A stretch of DNA of 56,116 bases from Streptomyces sp. NBS 14/10 (lineage in GTDB: Bacteria; Actinomycetota; Actinomycetes; Streptomycetales; Streptomycetaceae). Shown here piece after piece: positions 21,183 to 32,755 of the stretch. Each line of letters opens with the position of its first letter. The first letter of the stretch is position 1. The stretch is taken from assembly GCF_002224125.1 (NCBI RefSeq), contig NZ_NCSM01000047.1, forward strand, positions 1 to 56,116, written 5' to 3'. A model generated the notes under the pieces. That model was not told where the DNA came from. It saw only the letters and a program-made list of their open reading frames with translations, and ran no database searches. The position numbers were made by a program, and so were the translations under genes.

Positions 21183-21632
21183 TCACAGCAGGAGGTCGAA
21201 GACGGCTCGGGCCTCGTCCCAGTGCTGGGTCTGGGGGTTCTTCAGCTCGGGGTGGAGGATCTTGAAGCACTGAGCAAGGGCCAGGCTGAGTCCGCCGATG
21301 ATGTCCGGATAGGCCGCCTCCGTCTCCTCGTCGGGCGTGCGGTCCAGAGCGGGGTGGGTGGCGAGCTGTTCCAGGATCGGTTTGAGTTCTACTTCCTGGT
21401 CGATCTTCCGGAAGTGGTGAATGTTCTCCTGCAGGGCTTTCGTGATCGGTAGGTCACAGGTCCGGATGATGTCGCGCCCGTTGGCCTTGGCAGTGGCCTG
21501 GGCGACGGTCAGCAGGTCATAGAGCTTGGCGTCGACGAAGTCGCTGTAGCGCTTGAGATCGTTCTTGTCGACGTCCAGCCCCGCGGCTGCGCGGAAGAAC
21601 CTTTCGAACCTGGCGATGGACATCACGGTCAT
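21183..21632 (-). CDS. DUF1931 protein, bacterial histone-fold (doublet) family
   Basis: This 149-residue protein opens with VMSIARFERFFRAAAGLDVDK, then DLKRYSDFVDAKLYDLL and ATAKANGRDIIRTCDLPITK. The second half is VELKPILEQL to DIIGGLSLALAQCFKILHPEL. This is the DUF1931 signature, a tandem pair of histone-like folds, as in the Aquifex protein Aq_328. The start at 21632 has GGAGG eight bases upstream; a second ATG at 21623 is possible. It is probably cytosolic, but whether it binds DNA is not established. It sits downstream of a damaged membrane-protein gene and close to other stress genes (DUF2267, Hsp20), the setting where the family usually occurs. Confidence 0.85.
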   Translation of the reverse strand: MTVMSIARFERFFRAAAGLDVDKNDLKRYSDFVDAKLYDLLTVAQATAKANGRDIIRTCDLPITKALQENIHHFRKIDQEVELKPILEQLATHPALDRTPDEETEAAYPDIIGGLSLALAQCFKILHPELKNPQTQHWDEARAVFDLLL

Positions 21633-21635
21633 GAC

Positions 21636-22314
21636 GGCAACCTCCGGCTGCGGGCGCCGGGGTGGCTCCCGGCCCCTGGGCTTCCCATTCAGCCTGGCCG
21701 ACGGGGCGCGCGAACGCATGCGCATGTCGGGCCCAATTAGCCTCCCTGTATCGCCCTGCCAGGCCCAGGCGTCCGACTGTCCGGGTAGTCGGACGGGCGT
21801 GCGGATCGACAGCAGGGCGAACACCGTGTCGCGGAGCGGCCCCACGTAAGGAGTGCCCCTCCAGATGTCGCTGCTGGTGAGGCCGAACGTCGCGGTGGCG
21901 AACAGGCCAGGGAGCGCTCGGGAGAGGCCGGTGAACAGCAGCCAGGGCCGGTTGACGCGGACCAGCCTGCCTAGCAGCCGCAACCGCCCGCGGACGTGCG
22001 GTGCCTCGTTGGTGTGCTGGATCCTCCCGGGTGGCAGGGCGTTGCCGGACTCTGAGATCAGCGCTCCGATCACGCCGAGGGTTGCTCCCCCCAGCCGGTG
22101 GGCGGCGCGCATCAGGCTGAGCATGGGCAGCGACAGCAGCGCGATGTGCTCCGGCGGGCTGATCATGGCGATGACGGGGCGGGTGTTGTCCTGGTAGGGC
22201 AGGTCCGTTCTCCAGTCGCTTCGCGACCTCCGTTGGCCATCCCGGATCGGCCACGAGGACGACGTTGAGCCGCGGCCGCTGGGGGTGAACAGGCGGCGCT
22301 GGGGGTGTGGTCAT
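21636..22314 (-). pseudogene. Hypothetical membrane protein, frameshifted, 3' boundary unclear
   Basis: From ATG 22314 the protein reads PPAPPVHPQRPRLNVVLVAD then PGWPTEVAKRLEN. After one extra G near 22205 it continues in another frame as DLPYQDNTRPVIAMISPPEH, a conserved RGRLRLLGRLVRVNRPWLLF block and hydrophobic SRALPGLFATATFGLTSSDIW. This is a typical actinobacterial protein divergently paired with FUSC genes. After about 21880 the frame has no recognisable content and runs into the DUF1931 gene. It is probably a truncated, frameshifted gene of unknown function. Confidence 0.5.
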
Positions 22315-22402
22315 CGATTGCCCTGTGCGCGAGGGTGCCGGTTTGTGGGTGTAGGTCGGCCCGGGGTCGCGCGGCCGACGCGACCCGGCAGGGCGTTCCG
22401 GC

Positions 22403-22415
22403 TAGGCTCACACCC
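22403..22415 (+). promoter_or_regulatory. Possible -10 box for a leaderless FUSC transcript
   Basis: TAGGCT at 22403-22408 ends seven bases before the GTG at 22416, and no ribosome binding site precedes that GTG. This fits leaderless transcription. The -35 region is not clear. Confidence 0.35.
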
Positions 22416-24590
22416 GTGACGTGGCTGCGGGCCTTCGGGGAGGTCGTGCGATCCGGGCTCACGATCGAGGAGACGCGGCTGGAGCCCCTGCTCGCGCTGC
22501 GCACGGCCGCTGGGGTGGCCATCGTCATCGGGTCGGCGCTGTGGCTGGTCTCCCCTGCGTATGCCGCGTCTGCCGCCCTCGGTGCCTACTCCGCGGGTGG
22601 GGCCACCTTCCAGCGCACCTGGCGTCCACGCAAGGTGATCGCGCTCGGCGCGGGCGCGGGTCTGGCGCTCAGCACCTTCGCGGGCTACCTGGCGGCGGGG
22701 CGACTCGTGACGTTCCTCCCGCTGCTGGCCGCATGGGCCTTTGTCGCGGGGATGGCATGGGCCGTCGGCTCGACCGCTGGGATCGTCGCAGCGACGACCG
22801 TTGGCAGCATGCTGGTGACCATCACCCTGCCCACGAGCGTCGGGCGAGCCCTGGAGCACGCCGGGGTCATCGCACTCGGGGGCGTGGCGCAGGCCGTGCT
22901 GATCCTGCTGTTCCCGATCCGTCGTTGGGGGGCGCATCGTGACGCGCTCGCCGACGCCCTGGCCGCCGTGGCGGACTACGCCCGCCGGCTGCGGCACGAC
23001 CCGGCCGCCCCGTTCGACCCGGAACCGTTGATGGCGGCCCGGGACGCGGCCGCCGTGACGCCATCACAGGCCCGCACCCGTCCCCCCGTCCTGCACGGCC
23101 CCCGGGGACTCGCCGAGCGCATTCGGCCGGTCGTTGCCGCACTCGCCGACCCGGACGTCGGCGCCCCGGCGCAGGGGCCCGGGCGGGACCGCGCGCGGGA
23201 GTTGCTCGACGCGGCCGCCGACGTCCTGGACGCGGCCGCCCGTTCGATCCGCCGCGGCACTCCCGCCGAGGTGCGACCCGGGAGCATGGACGTCCTGCGC
23301 GTCGACGAGGAGCACGAGGTGCTGGAGGGCCCCGCGCGGCAGGCCGCCGAGCGGCTCGTGGAACTGCTCGGCGAGGCGTTGGAGATCGCCGGGAGCGGTG
23401 GCGCGCGCGGAAGGACGCCCACGCCGTCGGGCCCCGTGGGCGCCCAGTTCCTGGTGCGCCCGACAATGTTCCGGCTGGTCCCGGTTGTCGTCCGGGCGGT
23501 CCGCCATGAACTCCGCCGGGACTCGCCCGTGTTGCGGCACGCCGTCCGCCTGGCGGCGGTGACCACGCTCGGCTATCTGATCGCCGCCCGGCTCCCCCTG
23601 GGCCACGGCTACTGGGTGCCCATCGCCTCGGTGATGGTGATGCGGCCGGACTTCCACCGGACGTACGCGCGCGCGGTGGCTCGTCTCGCCGGGACCCTGG
23701 CGGGGGTCGCGCTCGCCACCGGGATGGTGCGGGTCCTGGGACCGGATGCCCATGTGTTCGGCGCGCTGGCGGTGGTCTCGGCGGGCCTGTCGTACACGCT
23801 GATCCGTACCGGCTACGCCTACTCCCAGTGCTTCACCGCCGCGTACGTCGTCTTCCTGCTCGGCATGGGCGGCCAGGCGTGGGAGCAGACGGTCCCGGAG
23901 CGGGTGGTGCTCACCCTGCTCGGCGGGGCCCTGGCAATGCTGGCGTACGTGGTGTTCCCCGCATGGGAGACACCCCGGCTGCCGAGCCGGCTTGCGGACT
24001 GGCTCGCAGCCAACGGCCGCTACGCGGCCGCGGTGCTCCGCAACTATGCCGAACCGACCCGGGAGCATCACGCCGATATGCGCAGGGCACTGCTGGCGAG
24101 CAGGGAGGCACGTGCCGCCTGGCAGGAGGCATACGACCGGGCAAGGCAGGAACCAGTCCGCCCCAGGGGGCTGACGTCGCGCGAGGCGCAGGAAGCGCAG
24201 GAGGCGCTCAAGGGGTTCGGCCGCGCGGCGATGCTCATGGAGAGCCACGTACCGCGGGCCGACAGCCGTGTCGTCCCCGAGGCGGAGCGGTTCGCCGAGG
24301 CCCTGGAGGCGGACACCGCGCAGGCGGCAGTCGACGTGCGCGAGCACAGGAATCCGGACTGGGGGCGCGTGGAGGAGGCGCTCCACGCGTGGGAGGGCGC
24401 CGCCGGGGACCGGAGCCCGGTCGTGCGGCGCGAGGCGGAACTGCAGAAGCAAGCCTTGGAGGACCTCGCGACGGCCGTGAGCCGCACACCCCTGGAACGG
24501 GACGTCGGCTCTGCTCGCGAGGAGCAGCGAGTGCGGGCGGCCGCGGCGGCGGAAGGTGACGGATCAGGACCCGCGCGCCGGTGCAGGTGA
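22416..24590 (+). CDS. FUSC-family inner membrane protein
   Basis: This 724-residue protein has two blocks of predicted transmembrane helices. The first (about 25-170) includes VAIVIGSALWLVSPAYAASAALGAYSAGGA and a short hydrophilic domain after LLFPIRRWGAHR. The second (about 385-520) includes TTLGYLIAARLPLGHGYWVPIASVMVMRPDF, the FUSC signature. A helical cytoplasmic tail (about 530-724) follows. FUSC proteins resemble aromatic-acid exporters (AaeB) and are proposed to move small organic anions; the substrate is unknown. The start at GTG 22416 is chosen because upstream codons lack conservation and a -10-like box sits just before it. It diverges from the damaged membrane-protein gene. Confidence 0.85.
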   Translation: MTWLRAFGEVVRSGLTIEETRLEPLLALRTAAGVAIVIGSALWLVSPAYAASAALGAYSAGGATFQRTWRPRKVIALGAGAGLALSTFAGYLAAGRLVTFLPLLAAWAFVAGMAWAVGSTAGIVAATTVGSMLVTITLPTSVGRALEHAGVIALGGVAQAVLILLFPIRRWGAHRDALADALAAVADYARRLRHDPAAPFDPEPLMAARDAAAVTPSQARTRPPVLHGPRGLAERIRPVVAALADPDVGAPAQGPGRDRARELLDAAADVLDAAARSIRRGTPAEVRPGSMDVLRVDEEHEVLEGPARQAAERLVELLGEALEIAGSGGARGRTPTPSGPVGAQFLVRPTMFRLVPVVVRAVRHELRRDSPVLRHAVRLAAVTTLGYLIAARLPLGHGYWVPIASVMVMRPDFHRTYARAVARLAGTLAGVALATGMVRVLGPDAHVFGALAVVSAGLSYTLIRTGYAYSQCFTAAYVVFLLGMGGQAWEQTVPERVVLTLLGGALAMLAYVVFPAWETPRLPSRLADWLAANGRYAAAVLRNYAEPTREHHADMRRALLASREARAAWQEAYDRARQEPVRPRGLTSREAQEAQEALKGFGRAAMLMESHVPRADSRVVPEAERFAEALEADTAQAAVDVREHRNPDWGRVEEALHAWEGAAGDRSPVVRREAELQKQALEDLATAVSRTPLERDVGSAREEQRVRAAAAAEGDGSGPARRCR

Positions 24591-24838
24591 CGAAGTCGGC
24601 GACGGGGAGCGCCGCGCCTCCTGGAGCGGGAAGTAGTCTCCCGGCCGCGTCGAGCGCCGCCACACGTAACCGCTGTCGCCATCACGAGGATCAGCCCCGC
24701 CAGGATGAGCAGTTCGATCCCCTCGACGTTCCACCGGAAGGACTTCTCCGCGTAACGCTTCAGAATGGCTTCACTGGGCCCGACCTCGGGGGATGCACCC
24801 CGGGCCTGCGCGCAGAATCGGTCCTCGTGCTGGTCCAG
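24591..24838. other. Spacer before the IS fragments
   Basis: The minus strand contains one hydrophobic stretch (NVEGIELLILAGLILVMATA, about 24660-24760) that could be the tail of a lost membrane protein, but no start, stop and ribosome binding site combine into a gene. Confidence 0.3.
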
Positions 24839-25230
24839 ATGCTCTATCTGATCGCTACGCGCATCTTCGCGTGGCTGGTCCTCCTGTCCCGCTCCTCCGC
24901 AGCGAAAGATGCGGAGATACTGACCTTGCGGCACGAGGTCGCGGTGCTACGCCGCCAGGTCGCCACACCCCGCCCCAACTGGCCGGACCGCGCGCTGCTG
25001 TCCACTCTCGCCCGCCCCCGGCCCCTGCGCGGCCACCGGCTCGTCTCCCCGCGGACGCTCCTGGCCTGGCATCAGCGCCTGATCGCCAGGAAATGGACAC
25101 AGCCGCCGTCCCCGGGACGCCCGCCCCTGCCGGAAGAGGTCCGTGACCTCATCGCCCGACTCGACGCGGAGAACTCCCGCTGGGGATTCCGCCGCGTGCA
25201 CGGCGAGCTACGCCGTCTCGGGTGTCGGCG
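24839..25230 (+). pseudogene. 5' fragment of an rve-type IS transposase
   Basis: From ATG 24839 the frame reads [59 protein letters not shown] and ENSRWGFRRVHGELRRLG. This is the N-terminal helix-turn-helix half of the transposase type found at 4613. Similarity ends at about 25227, before the catalytic domain, where an ISL3-type element begins. It cannot make an active transposase. Confidence 0.75.
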
Positions 25231-25280
25231 GCGGCTGAACCGTGGTTCTGTCGCAGGTCTTGTGGTTCGGTGACTGAGTG

Positions 25281-26830
25281 TTAGCCCAGGAGGATGCGTT
25301 TGCGGAGCAGGGGCAGCTTGGCGCGGCCGAACATCTGCCGTTTGAGCATCTTGATCCGGTTTACTGCGCCTTCGACGGGGGCCGGAGCTGTAGGGCATGG
25401 TGAGGCCGTTGGTGACAGCCTGGGCGTCCTGCCGCAGGCCCGCGACGAAGGAGGGCAGGTCCGGTAGATCGTCTGCTTGGACCTTGGACATCCATTCCTC
25501 CAGCTGGTCCCCGTGGCGCCTGGTCATCAGCTCGGCGAAGGTCCGGACGTGGTGGGCGGTCTTCTCCAGCTCCGGGCAGCGGCCGAGGATGGCCTTGAGA
25601 CGTTCGGCCTGGTGATCGGCAAGTGGTCCGGGTGGCGGGTGATCCAGCTGGTCACGTCCCGCACGGACGGATGCCGGCGGGGTGGCCGGTCAGTGCGGGG
25701 GAAGGTGTTGCGCAGCTGCCGGACGTACTCCTTGACCACGCTCTCACCTCCGGTGTAGCCGCGGTCGCGGAGTTCCTCGAACAGCCGGCGGGTGGTGGCG
25801 CAGCCTTCCGCCCACCGCTGGTGGAGGCAGGGCTTGTGTGGGTCGAGGATGCTGGTGCGGCCGGTCCATTTGCCGACCAGCAGGTCGTCTGCGGTCGCCG
25901 CGCGCAGGAAGCGGCGGACGGTGTTGCGGGCCAGGTTGAGCTGCGCCGCGATGCCGCGGAGGCTGTGGCCGTGGCGGTGCAGTTCGTGGATGGCCTGGTG
26001 CGCTCGCGGGTGCGGTCACTGATCCGCCCGGACGTGCGAGGTGCGGCTGTGGTCCGGGCCGTGGACACGGCAGCCCGGACGTCGTCGGCCGTCACCGCCG
26101 GCTGGTCGTCGGGCAGTTCGGGCTCGGGGAGCAGAGCCCGATGGCGGATGACCGTCTTTTCCACGGCCTCCACGAGGTTGTGGAAGAGGTGCCAGCGGTC
26201 CGCACAGTGCTGGGCGTCCGGTGCTCCGGCGCGGGCGCCGTCGGCGTAGGCGGTGGAGCGGTCGCGGCAGATCACCTCCACGCCGGGGTGGTCGGCCAGC
26301 CATCGGGCCAGGGTGGCGGCCTCGCGGTCGGGGAGCACGTCGACGGGCCGGTGGGTGCTGATGTCGATCAGGATCGTGCCGTAGGTATGGCCCCGGCGGA
26401 AGGCGAAGTCGTCCACGCCCAGCACCCGTGGGGTGGATGCGTCGGGGTCGGGCAGAGCGCGGATGAGCCGCAGCAGGGTGTCCCGACCGGCGGTCATGCC
26501 CAGCAGGTGGGCCAGGCGGGCGCCGGCCCGGCCGGCCAATGCCAGCGCGATCCGGACCAAGGTCGAGCGTTGCCGCTCGGTGCGGTGGGCGTAGGGCCTG
26601 GTCAGCCCCGATACCTGTTCCGCGAAGGTCTGCCGAGGGCATTCCCGGTCGCCGCACAGGAAGCGCCGGACCGTCAACGCCAGCACCACCGCCGTCCCCG
26701 CGGCCGGCAGGTGGGCGGGATGACGCCGGTAGGAGCCATGGACCCGCTCGGACCAGCCACGGCATCCCGGACACCGCGCACCCCGTGTAGTACTGCGAGC
26801 CGCAACGCGTATGCCTGAAGGGTGTCTTTA
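25281..26830 (-). pseudogene. ISL3-family transposase, several frameshifts
   Basis: Reading the minus strand, a zinc-knuckle start (RCPGCRGWSERVHGSYRRHP) leads to VLALTVRRFLCGDRECPRQTFAEQV and RVLGVDDFAFRRGHTYGTIL with the catalytic DDF. CADRWHLFHNL and the conserved C-terminal end TNGLTMPYSSG follow, then VEGAVNRIKMLKRQMFGRAK and a LRKRILLG stop at 25281. The parts lie in different frames, with shifts near 26010, 25620 and 25390, and the expected first residues are missing upstream of 26830. The family call is firm; the element is dead. Confidence 0.8.
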
Positions 26831-26907
26831 TTGCCGTACGGTACTTGACCTGGGGCCTTGTGATCGTCCACGTATGGGCATGATCAGTGGGCGTGGGTCT
26901 GTGACTG

Positions 26908-28577
<1,670 letters not shown>

Positions 28578-28721
28578 TGATCGCCGACGTCGCCAGGTTT
28601 ATCGCGTGCGATTACGCGGCTGACCGCGTTTCGTTACCCAGCGGCCTCGTTGCACGACACCGATCTCTGACCAGGTCAAGCCCACCACTTTCGTTAGGAG
28701 TCCTTACGCGGACGACGCACC

Positions 28722-29260
28722 GCCAACAACAGCAACACGGCGGGATACTCGGCAGCCTGGTGGGACTCCGACATCCACCGCTCCAGCGTCAAGCCGGAGA
28801 TGGACACCTTCTGCAACCCACAGATCAACGCCTGCAACCCGGCCAACCCGCCGCGCTGCGAGGTCGACCACCTCGGTGAGTCCTGCGATCCGCCGCACTG
28901 GTACCACGCCCCCCAGACGACCTGGAAGGTCGCCTGCCCCACCAGCTGCGGGCACGAGTACCTGACCTACAAGACCCTCAGGACCGAACTCGGCAACGGC
29001 AACAACGGCGCGGGCACCATGTGCAACAACTCCGCCGCCGGCTTCACCATCGTGGACGACGTGCCCAGCAGCGTCCCCACATACACCGACGGATGCGGCA
29101 CAGGCTGGACCAACTCCGGCACCTTCAGCTTCCGCTTCAACGCCGACGCGTAGAAACCCGAGGGGCAGGCGGACAACGACATCGCCTGGGACGCCGTGGG
29201 TTTCCAGTGGCTTTCGGCCAAGCCGCGGCACGTCGTGGCCGCATCGATCACGTACTGATG
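28722..29260 (+). pseudogene. 3' part of a secreted Cys-rich protein with an in-frame TAG
   Basis: The frame reads NNSNTAGYSAAWWDSDIHRS, then FCNPQINACNPANPPRCEVD, HWYHAPQTTWKVACPTSCGHEY and GTFSFRFNADA before TAG at 29151-29153. The same frame continues past the stop with protein-like KPEGQADNDIAWDAVGFQWL. A C-to-T change of a Gln codon would explain this stop. No start or signal peptide is visible upstream. The paired cysteines and Asn/Thr/Gly content suggest an extracellular protein; the family is not recognised. Confidence 0.45.
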
Positions 29261-29623
29261 CTGTTCGAGTTCCGCAGGGTCCAGGAGATGGCCGCCAGTA
29301 GTCTGGCGGCCACCCGCGCCACCCCCTCGGAGCTGCGCACCATCGAAGTCGCCATGGAGCAGTGCCGGCACGGGTTCGTCCACGGCCAGATCTCCTCGTT
29401 AGCGCCGTGCGGGACGAGCGACGCCTGCAGCGCCAGTCCAGCGCCATCGGTATCCACGACTCGTTCGGGGAGAATACCGAGGCGGCCATCGAGGAGCACG
29501 AGGCGATCTACCGGGCCATCCGTGACGGCCGCCCCGAGGAAGCGGCGCAGGCGACCGCGGCACACCTCGACCGAACCCTGGAGGACTACCGGCGCGATGA
29601 TCCAACGCCGTCTGTTCGGCTGA
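29255..29623 (+). pseudogene. Relic of a GntR/FadR-type regulator (FCD domain)
   Basis: One frame reads LMLFEFRRVQEMAASSLAAT and RATPSELRTIEVAMEQCRHG, the first helices of an FCD ligand domain. A second frame continues RRLQRQSSAIGIHDSF and IEEHEAIYRAIRDGRPEEAA then AHLDRTLEDYRR, its end. The DNA-binding domain and middle part are missing. It may once have regulated the adjacent glycoside hydrolase gene; GntR/FCD regulators often govern sugar-acid use. Confidence 0.6.
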
Positions 29624-29694
29624 CGCCGCCCGTCGGCGCGCCGTGCGCGCCCTGTCCCCGCCGCCGCACGTCTCGGGAAAACGCGGACGGTCCG

Positions 29695-29724
29695 TTGACT
29701 TCTGTACGGCCGGGACTCTAACTT
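29695..29724 (+). promoter_or_regulatory. Promoter candidate for the GH43 gene
   Basis: TTGACT (29695-29700) and TAACTT (29719-29724) are separated by 18 bases, a good housekeeping-type promoter for Streptomyces. It lies 280 bases before the GTG at 30005 and leaves a long leader. The promoter before the gene at 43008 has the same spacing and similar boxes. Confidence 0.5.
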
Positions 29725-29745
29725 CGGCGTTGAGTGGTTCGACAA

Positions 29746-29770
29746 GCCGATAGCTGTTCGATATATCGGC
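29746..29770. promoter_or_regulatory. Inverted repeat downstream of the GH43 promoter
   Basis: GCCGATA and TATCGGC are separated by 11 bases, with a smaller palindrome CGATATATCG inside. Its place just after the -10 box suits a repressor operator; the regulator is unknown. Confidence 0.35.
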
Positions 29771-30004
29771 CAATCGTCGCTCCGTCCTCGGTCGTCGCGT
29801 GTCCTAAAGGACCTGGTTGCCCAGGCGTCCGGGGGTGTGCCTTCGTCATGCCGCCACCCCCGCACAGCACGGGTGAGGGGCGTCAGCCCGCTGGGACGAG
29901 GCACGCACGACGCGAAGGCCGTGTCCCTTCCACGTTCTCCCTCTCTCCCCGCGGTGTTCACCCACCGCCCCCGCACCTGATGACCTCCAGCCAAGGACGG
30001 CATT

Positions 30005-32056
30005 GTGGACCTCACCAGAAGACAACTCGGCCGGCTCGCCGCGGTCGGTACCGGCGCCCTCCTGCTCCCGGGCCTGCTCCCGTCGAGCGTGGCGGCGGCA
30101 GACTCGTTTCCGGCCGGCGCCTGGGGTGACCAGGGCGACGGCACCTACGCCAACCCGATCGTCCCGGCCGACCTCAGCGACTGGGACTGCATCCGGGTCG
30201 GCTCCGACTACTACGGCATCACCAGCACGTTCGGGTACTCACCCGGCATGGCCGTCCTGCACTCGAAGGACCTGGTCAACTGGCGCCCGATCGGCGGCTC
30301 GGTCGACGACGTAACCCGCATCGGACCGGAGCTGAACTGGGACCGGATGAACCGCTACGGCCGTGGCGTGTGGGCCGGGGCCATCCGCTTCCACGCGGGG
30401 CGGTACTGGGTGTACTTCAACACGCCCGACGAGGGCTTCTTCATGACGTCGGCCCCGTCGCCGACCGGGCCCTGGGAGCCGCTGCACTCGATGTGGCGGA
30501 CCTCCGGCTGGAACGACGTGTGCCCGTTCTCGGACGACGACGGCCAGGGCTACCTGGTCACCACGCACTACTCGGACAACTACAAGATCCACCTGTACAA
30601 GCTGTCCGCGGACGGCAAGTCGCTGGTCGGCCCGGCCCCGGTGATCCACCAGTCGTCGCGCAGCGAGGCCAGCAAGCTGTACAAGATCGACGGTGTCTAC
30701 TACCACCTGTTCAGCGAGGTGAAGCCCGAGGGCCGGGTGCTGATGATGAACCGCGGCTCCAGCCTCTACGGCCCTTTCGAGACCCGGCAGCTGCTGCACG
30801 TCAACACCTCGGTCGACCGCGAGCCCAACCAGGGCGGGCTGGTGCAGACCCCGGGCGGCGACTGGTACTTCGTGACCCACCACGGCCACGGCGGCTGGGA
30901 GGGGCGCGTGCTGTCCCTGCTGCCGGTGACCTGGGTGGACGGCTGGCCGATCATCGGCACGGTGGGCTCGGACGGCATCGGCACCATGGCGTGGACGGGC
31001 CAGTTGCCCGCCGCCGGCACCCCCGGCCTCCCCGTCGACGCGCTGCCCGCCGTCGTGACCAGCGACTCGTTCACCGACACCCGCCTCAAGCCGCAGTGGG
31101 AGTGGTACTACCAACCCCGCGCGAACTACTGGTCGTTGACTGAACGCCCCGGCTATCTGCGGCTGAAGGCGTTCGCGCCGCTGGCCGGGGACAACCTGAT
31201 GAAGGTGGGCAACACCCTCACCCAACGAGTGCTGCGCACCGCGGGCGGCGCCACGGTGACCGTCCGCCTCGAACTGGCCGGCCTCGCCGACGGCCAGCAC
31301 GCTGGGCTGTGCCATTACGCCGCCACCTACGCCGGACTGGGTGTCCGACGCTCAGGGACCACCACCACGATCGAGCACAACGCCGGCAACACCCTGACCA
31401 GCGGCGCGGCCATCACACAGAACGCCGTGTGGCTGCGCACCACGTGGGACGTGAACGGGGTCAGCCGCTTCTCCTACAGCCTCGACGGGAGCACGTTCAC
31501 CCAGGTCGGCGGCACCTACCAGCTCACCTGGGGCGGCTACCGCGGCGACCGGATCGGCCTGTACACCTACAACCCGGGCGGCACCGGTTACATCGACGTG
31601 GACTCGGTGCAGTACACCATCGCCCCCGCGCGGACATACACATGCGTCAGCGTGCGCAGCGGCAAGGTGGCCGAAGTCTCCGGTGGGTCCGGCGCGGACG
31701 GCGCCGCCGTGATCCAGCGGACCGACAACGGCGCGACGAACCAGCAGTGGGCCTTCCAGTCCACGGCCGACGGCTACCACACCATCACCTGCGTCCGCAG
31801 CGGCAAGGTGCTCGATGTGGCCGGATCCTCCACGGCGGACGGCGCGCGGGTCGTACAGGCGACCCTCGACGGCAGGGCCAGCCAGCAGTGGCAGCTGCGC
31901 CCGCTGTCCGGCGGTGTGTTCCAGGTGGTCAACCGCAACAGCGGCAAGGTGCTCGATGTCAGCTCCGGCAGCACGACCGACGGCGCCGCGCTGATCCAGT
32001 ACGCCGACAGGGGCAGCACCAACCAGCAGTGGACATTCCGCCGGGTCACCGGCTAG
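30005..32056 (+). CDS. Secreted GH43-family arabinofuranosidase/xylosidase-like enzyme with ricin-B lectin domain
   Basis: This 683-residue protein has a twin-arginine signal (TRRQLGRLAAVGTGALLLPG). The five-bladed GH43 propeller runs about residues 40-340, with base Asp near SDWDCIRVGSDYYG, second Asp near WNDVCPFSDDDGQ and acid Glu near LFSEVKPEGRVL. A beta-sandwich follows from SDSFTDTRLKPQWEW (about 355-540). A C-terminal three-repeat ricin-type lectin (about 541-683) has three copies of SGKV(L/A) and QQW. GH43 enzymes cleave arabinose or xylose side chains. The gene starts at GTG 30005. An IS5 fragment begins two bases after the stop, so the downstream context is broken. Exact linkage specificity cannot be read from sequence. 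Confidence 0.85.
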   Translation: MDLTRRQLGRLAAVGTGALLLPGLLPSSVAAADSFPAGAWGDQGDGTYANPIVPADLSDWDCIRVGSDYYGITSTFGYSPGMAVLHSKDLVNWRPIGGSVDDVTRIGPELNWDRMNRYGRGVWAGAIRFHAGRYWVYFNTPDEGFFMTSAPSPTGPWEPLHSMWRTSGWNDVCPFSDDDGQGYLVTTHYSDNYKIHLYKLSADGKSLVGPAPVIHQSSRSEASKLYKIDGVYYHLFSEVKPEGRVLMMNRGSSLYGPFETRQLLHVNTSVDREPNQGGLVQTPGGDWYFVTHHGHGGWEGRVLSLLPVTWVDGWPIIGTVGSDGIGTMAWTGQLPAAGTPGLPVDALPAVVTSDSFTDTRLKPQWEWYYQPRANYWSLTERPGYLRLKAFAPLAGDNLMKVGNTLTQRVLRTAGGATVTVRLELAGLADGQHAGLCHYAATYAGLGVRRSGTTTTIEHNAGNTLTSGAAITQNAVWLRTTWDVNGVSRFSYSLDGSTFTQVGGTYQLTWGGYRGDRIGLYTYNPGGTGYIDVDSVQYTIAPARTYTCVSVRSGKVAEVSGGSGADGAAVIQRTDNGATNQQWAFQSTADGYHTITCVRSGKVLDVAGSSTADGARVVQATLDGRASQQWQLRPLSGGVFQVVNRNSGKVLDVSSGSTTDGAALIQYADRGSTNQQWTFRRVTG

Positions 32057-32057
32057 C

Positions 32058-32755
32058 GCGTGTCTCTTTGATGGGTTGGTCGGTTGATCGGGTGTGTCTG
32101 TCCGATTAGTGATCACCGATGCGATGTGGGACCGGATCGAGCCGCTGATGCCGGCGGATCGGTCCCCGGGCGGCGATGGGCCGACCACCGACGCACTCTC
32201 GAAGCCATCGCATGGAAGTACCGCACCGACTCACCCTGGCGGGACCTTCCCGACGAACTCGGCTCCTTCCAGACCGCTCACAAGCGGCTGCTCCGATGGG
32301 CCGTCGACGGCACGTGGGAGATGATCCTCGCCGCCGTCCTGGCGGCGGCGGACGCCGCCGACGACGTCGACTGGACGGTCTCGGTGGACTCACGGTCGTC
32401 CGGACCCACCAGCACGCCGCCGGAGCACTCAAAAAGGGGCGGTCCACTTCCGTGAGCCCGCCGATCACGCGCTCGGACGCTCCCGCGGCGGGCTGAGCAC
32501 GAAGGTCCACCTGGCCGCAGACGGCCGTGCACGGCCCCTCGCCTTCGCCCTCACCGCAGGCCAGGCAGGTGACGCACCCGCCTTCGAGACGGTGAGGTCC
32601 CGCATCCGCGTGCCCCGAAACGGGCCGGGTAGACCACGGACCCGACTTCACCTCGTCCTGGCCGACCGCGCGTACTCCTCCCGCGCCATCCGCACCCACC
32701 TGCGACGCAGGGGCATCCGTGCCGTCATCCCGCAGCCGTCCGACCAAGTCGGCTC
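32058..32755 (+). pseudogene. IS5-family transposase, truncated with frameshifts
   Basis: The pieces read VRLVITDAMWDRIEPLMPAD, then HRRTLEAIAWKYRTDSPWRD and LPDELGSFQTAHKRLLRW. VVRTHQHAAGALKKG, then GRSRGGLSTKVHLAADGRAR and LHLVLADRAYSSRAIRTHLR follow, all in the order of an IS5-type transposase. At least three frameshifts (near 32165, 32400 and 32445) separate them, and similarity ends at about 32750, before the last catalytic Glu. It directly abuts a second IS fragment pointing the other way. Confidence 0.75.
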
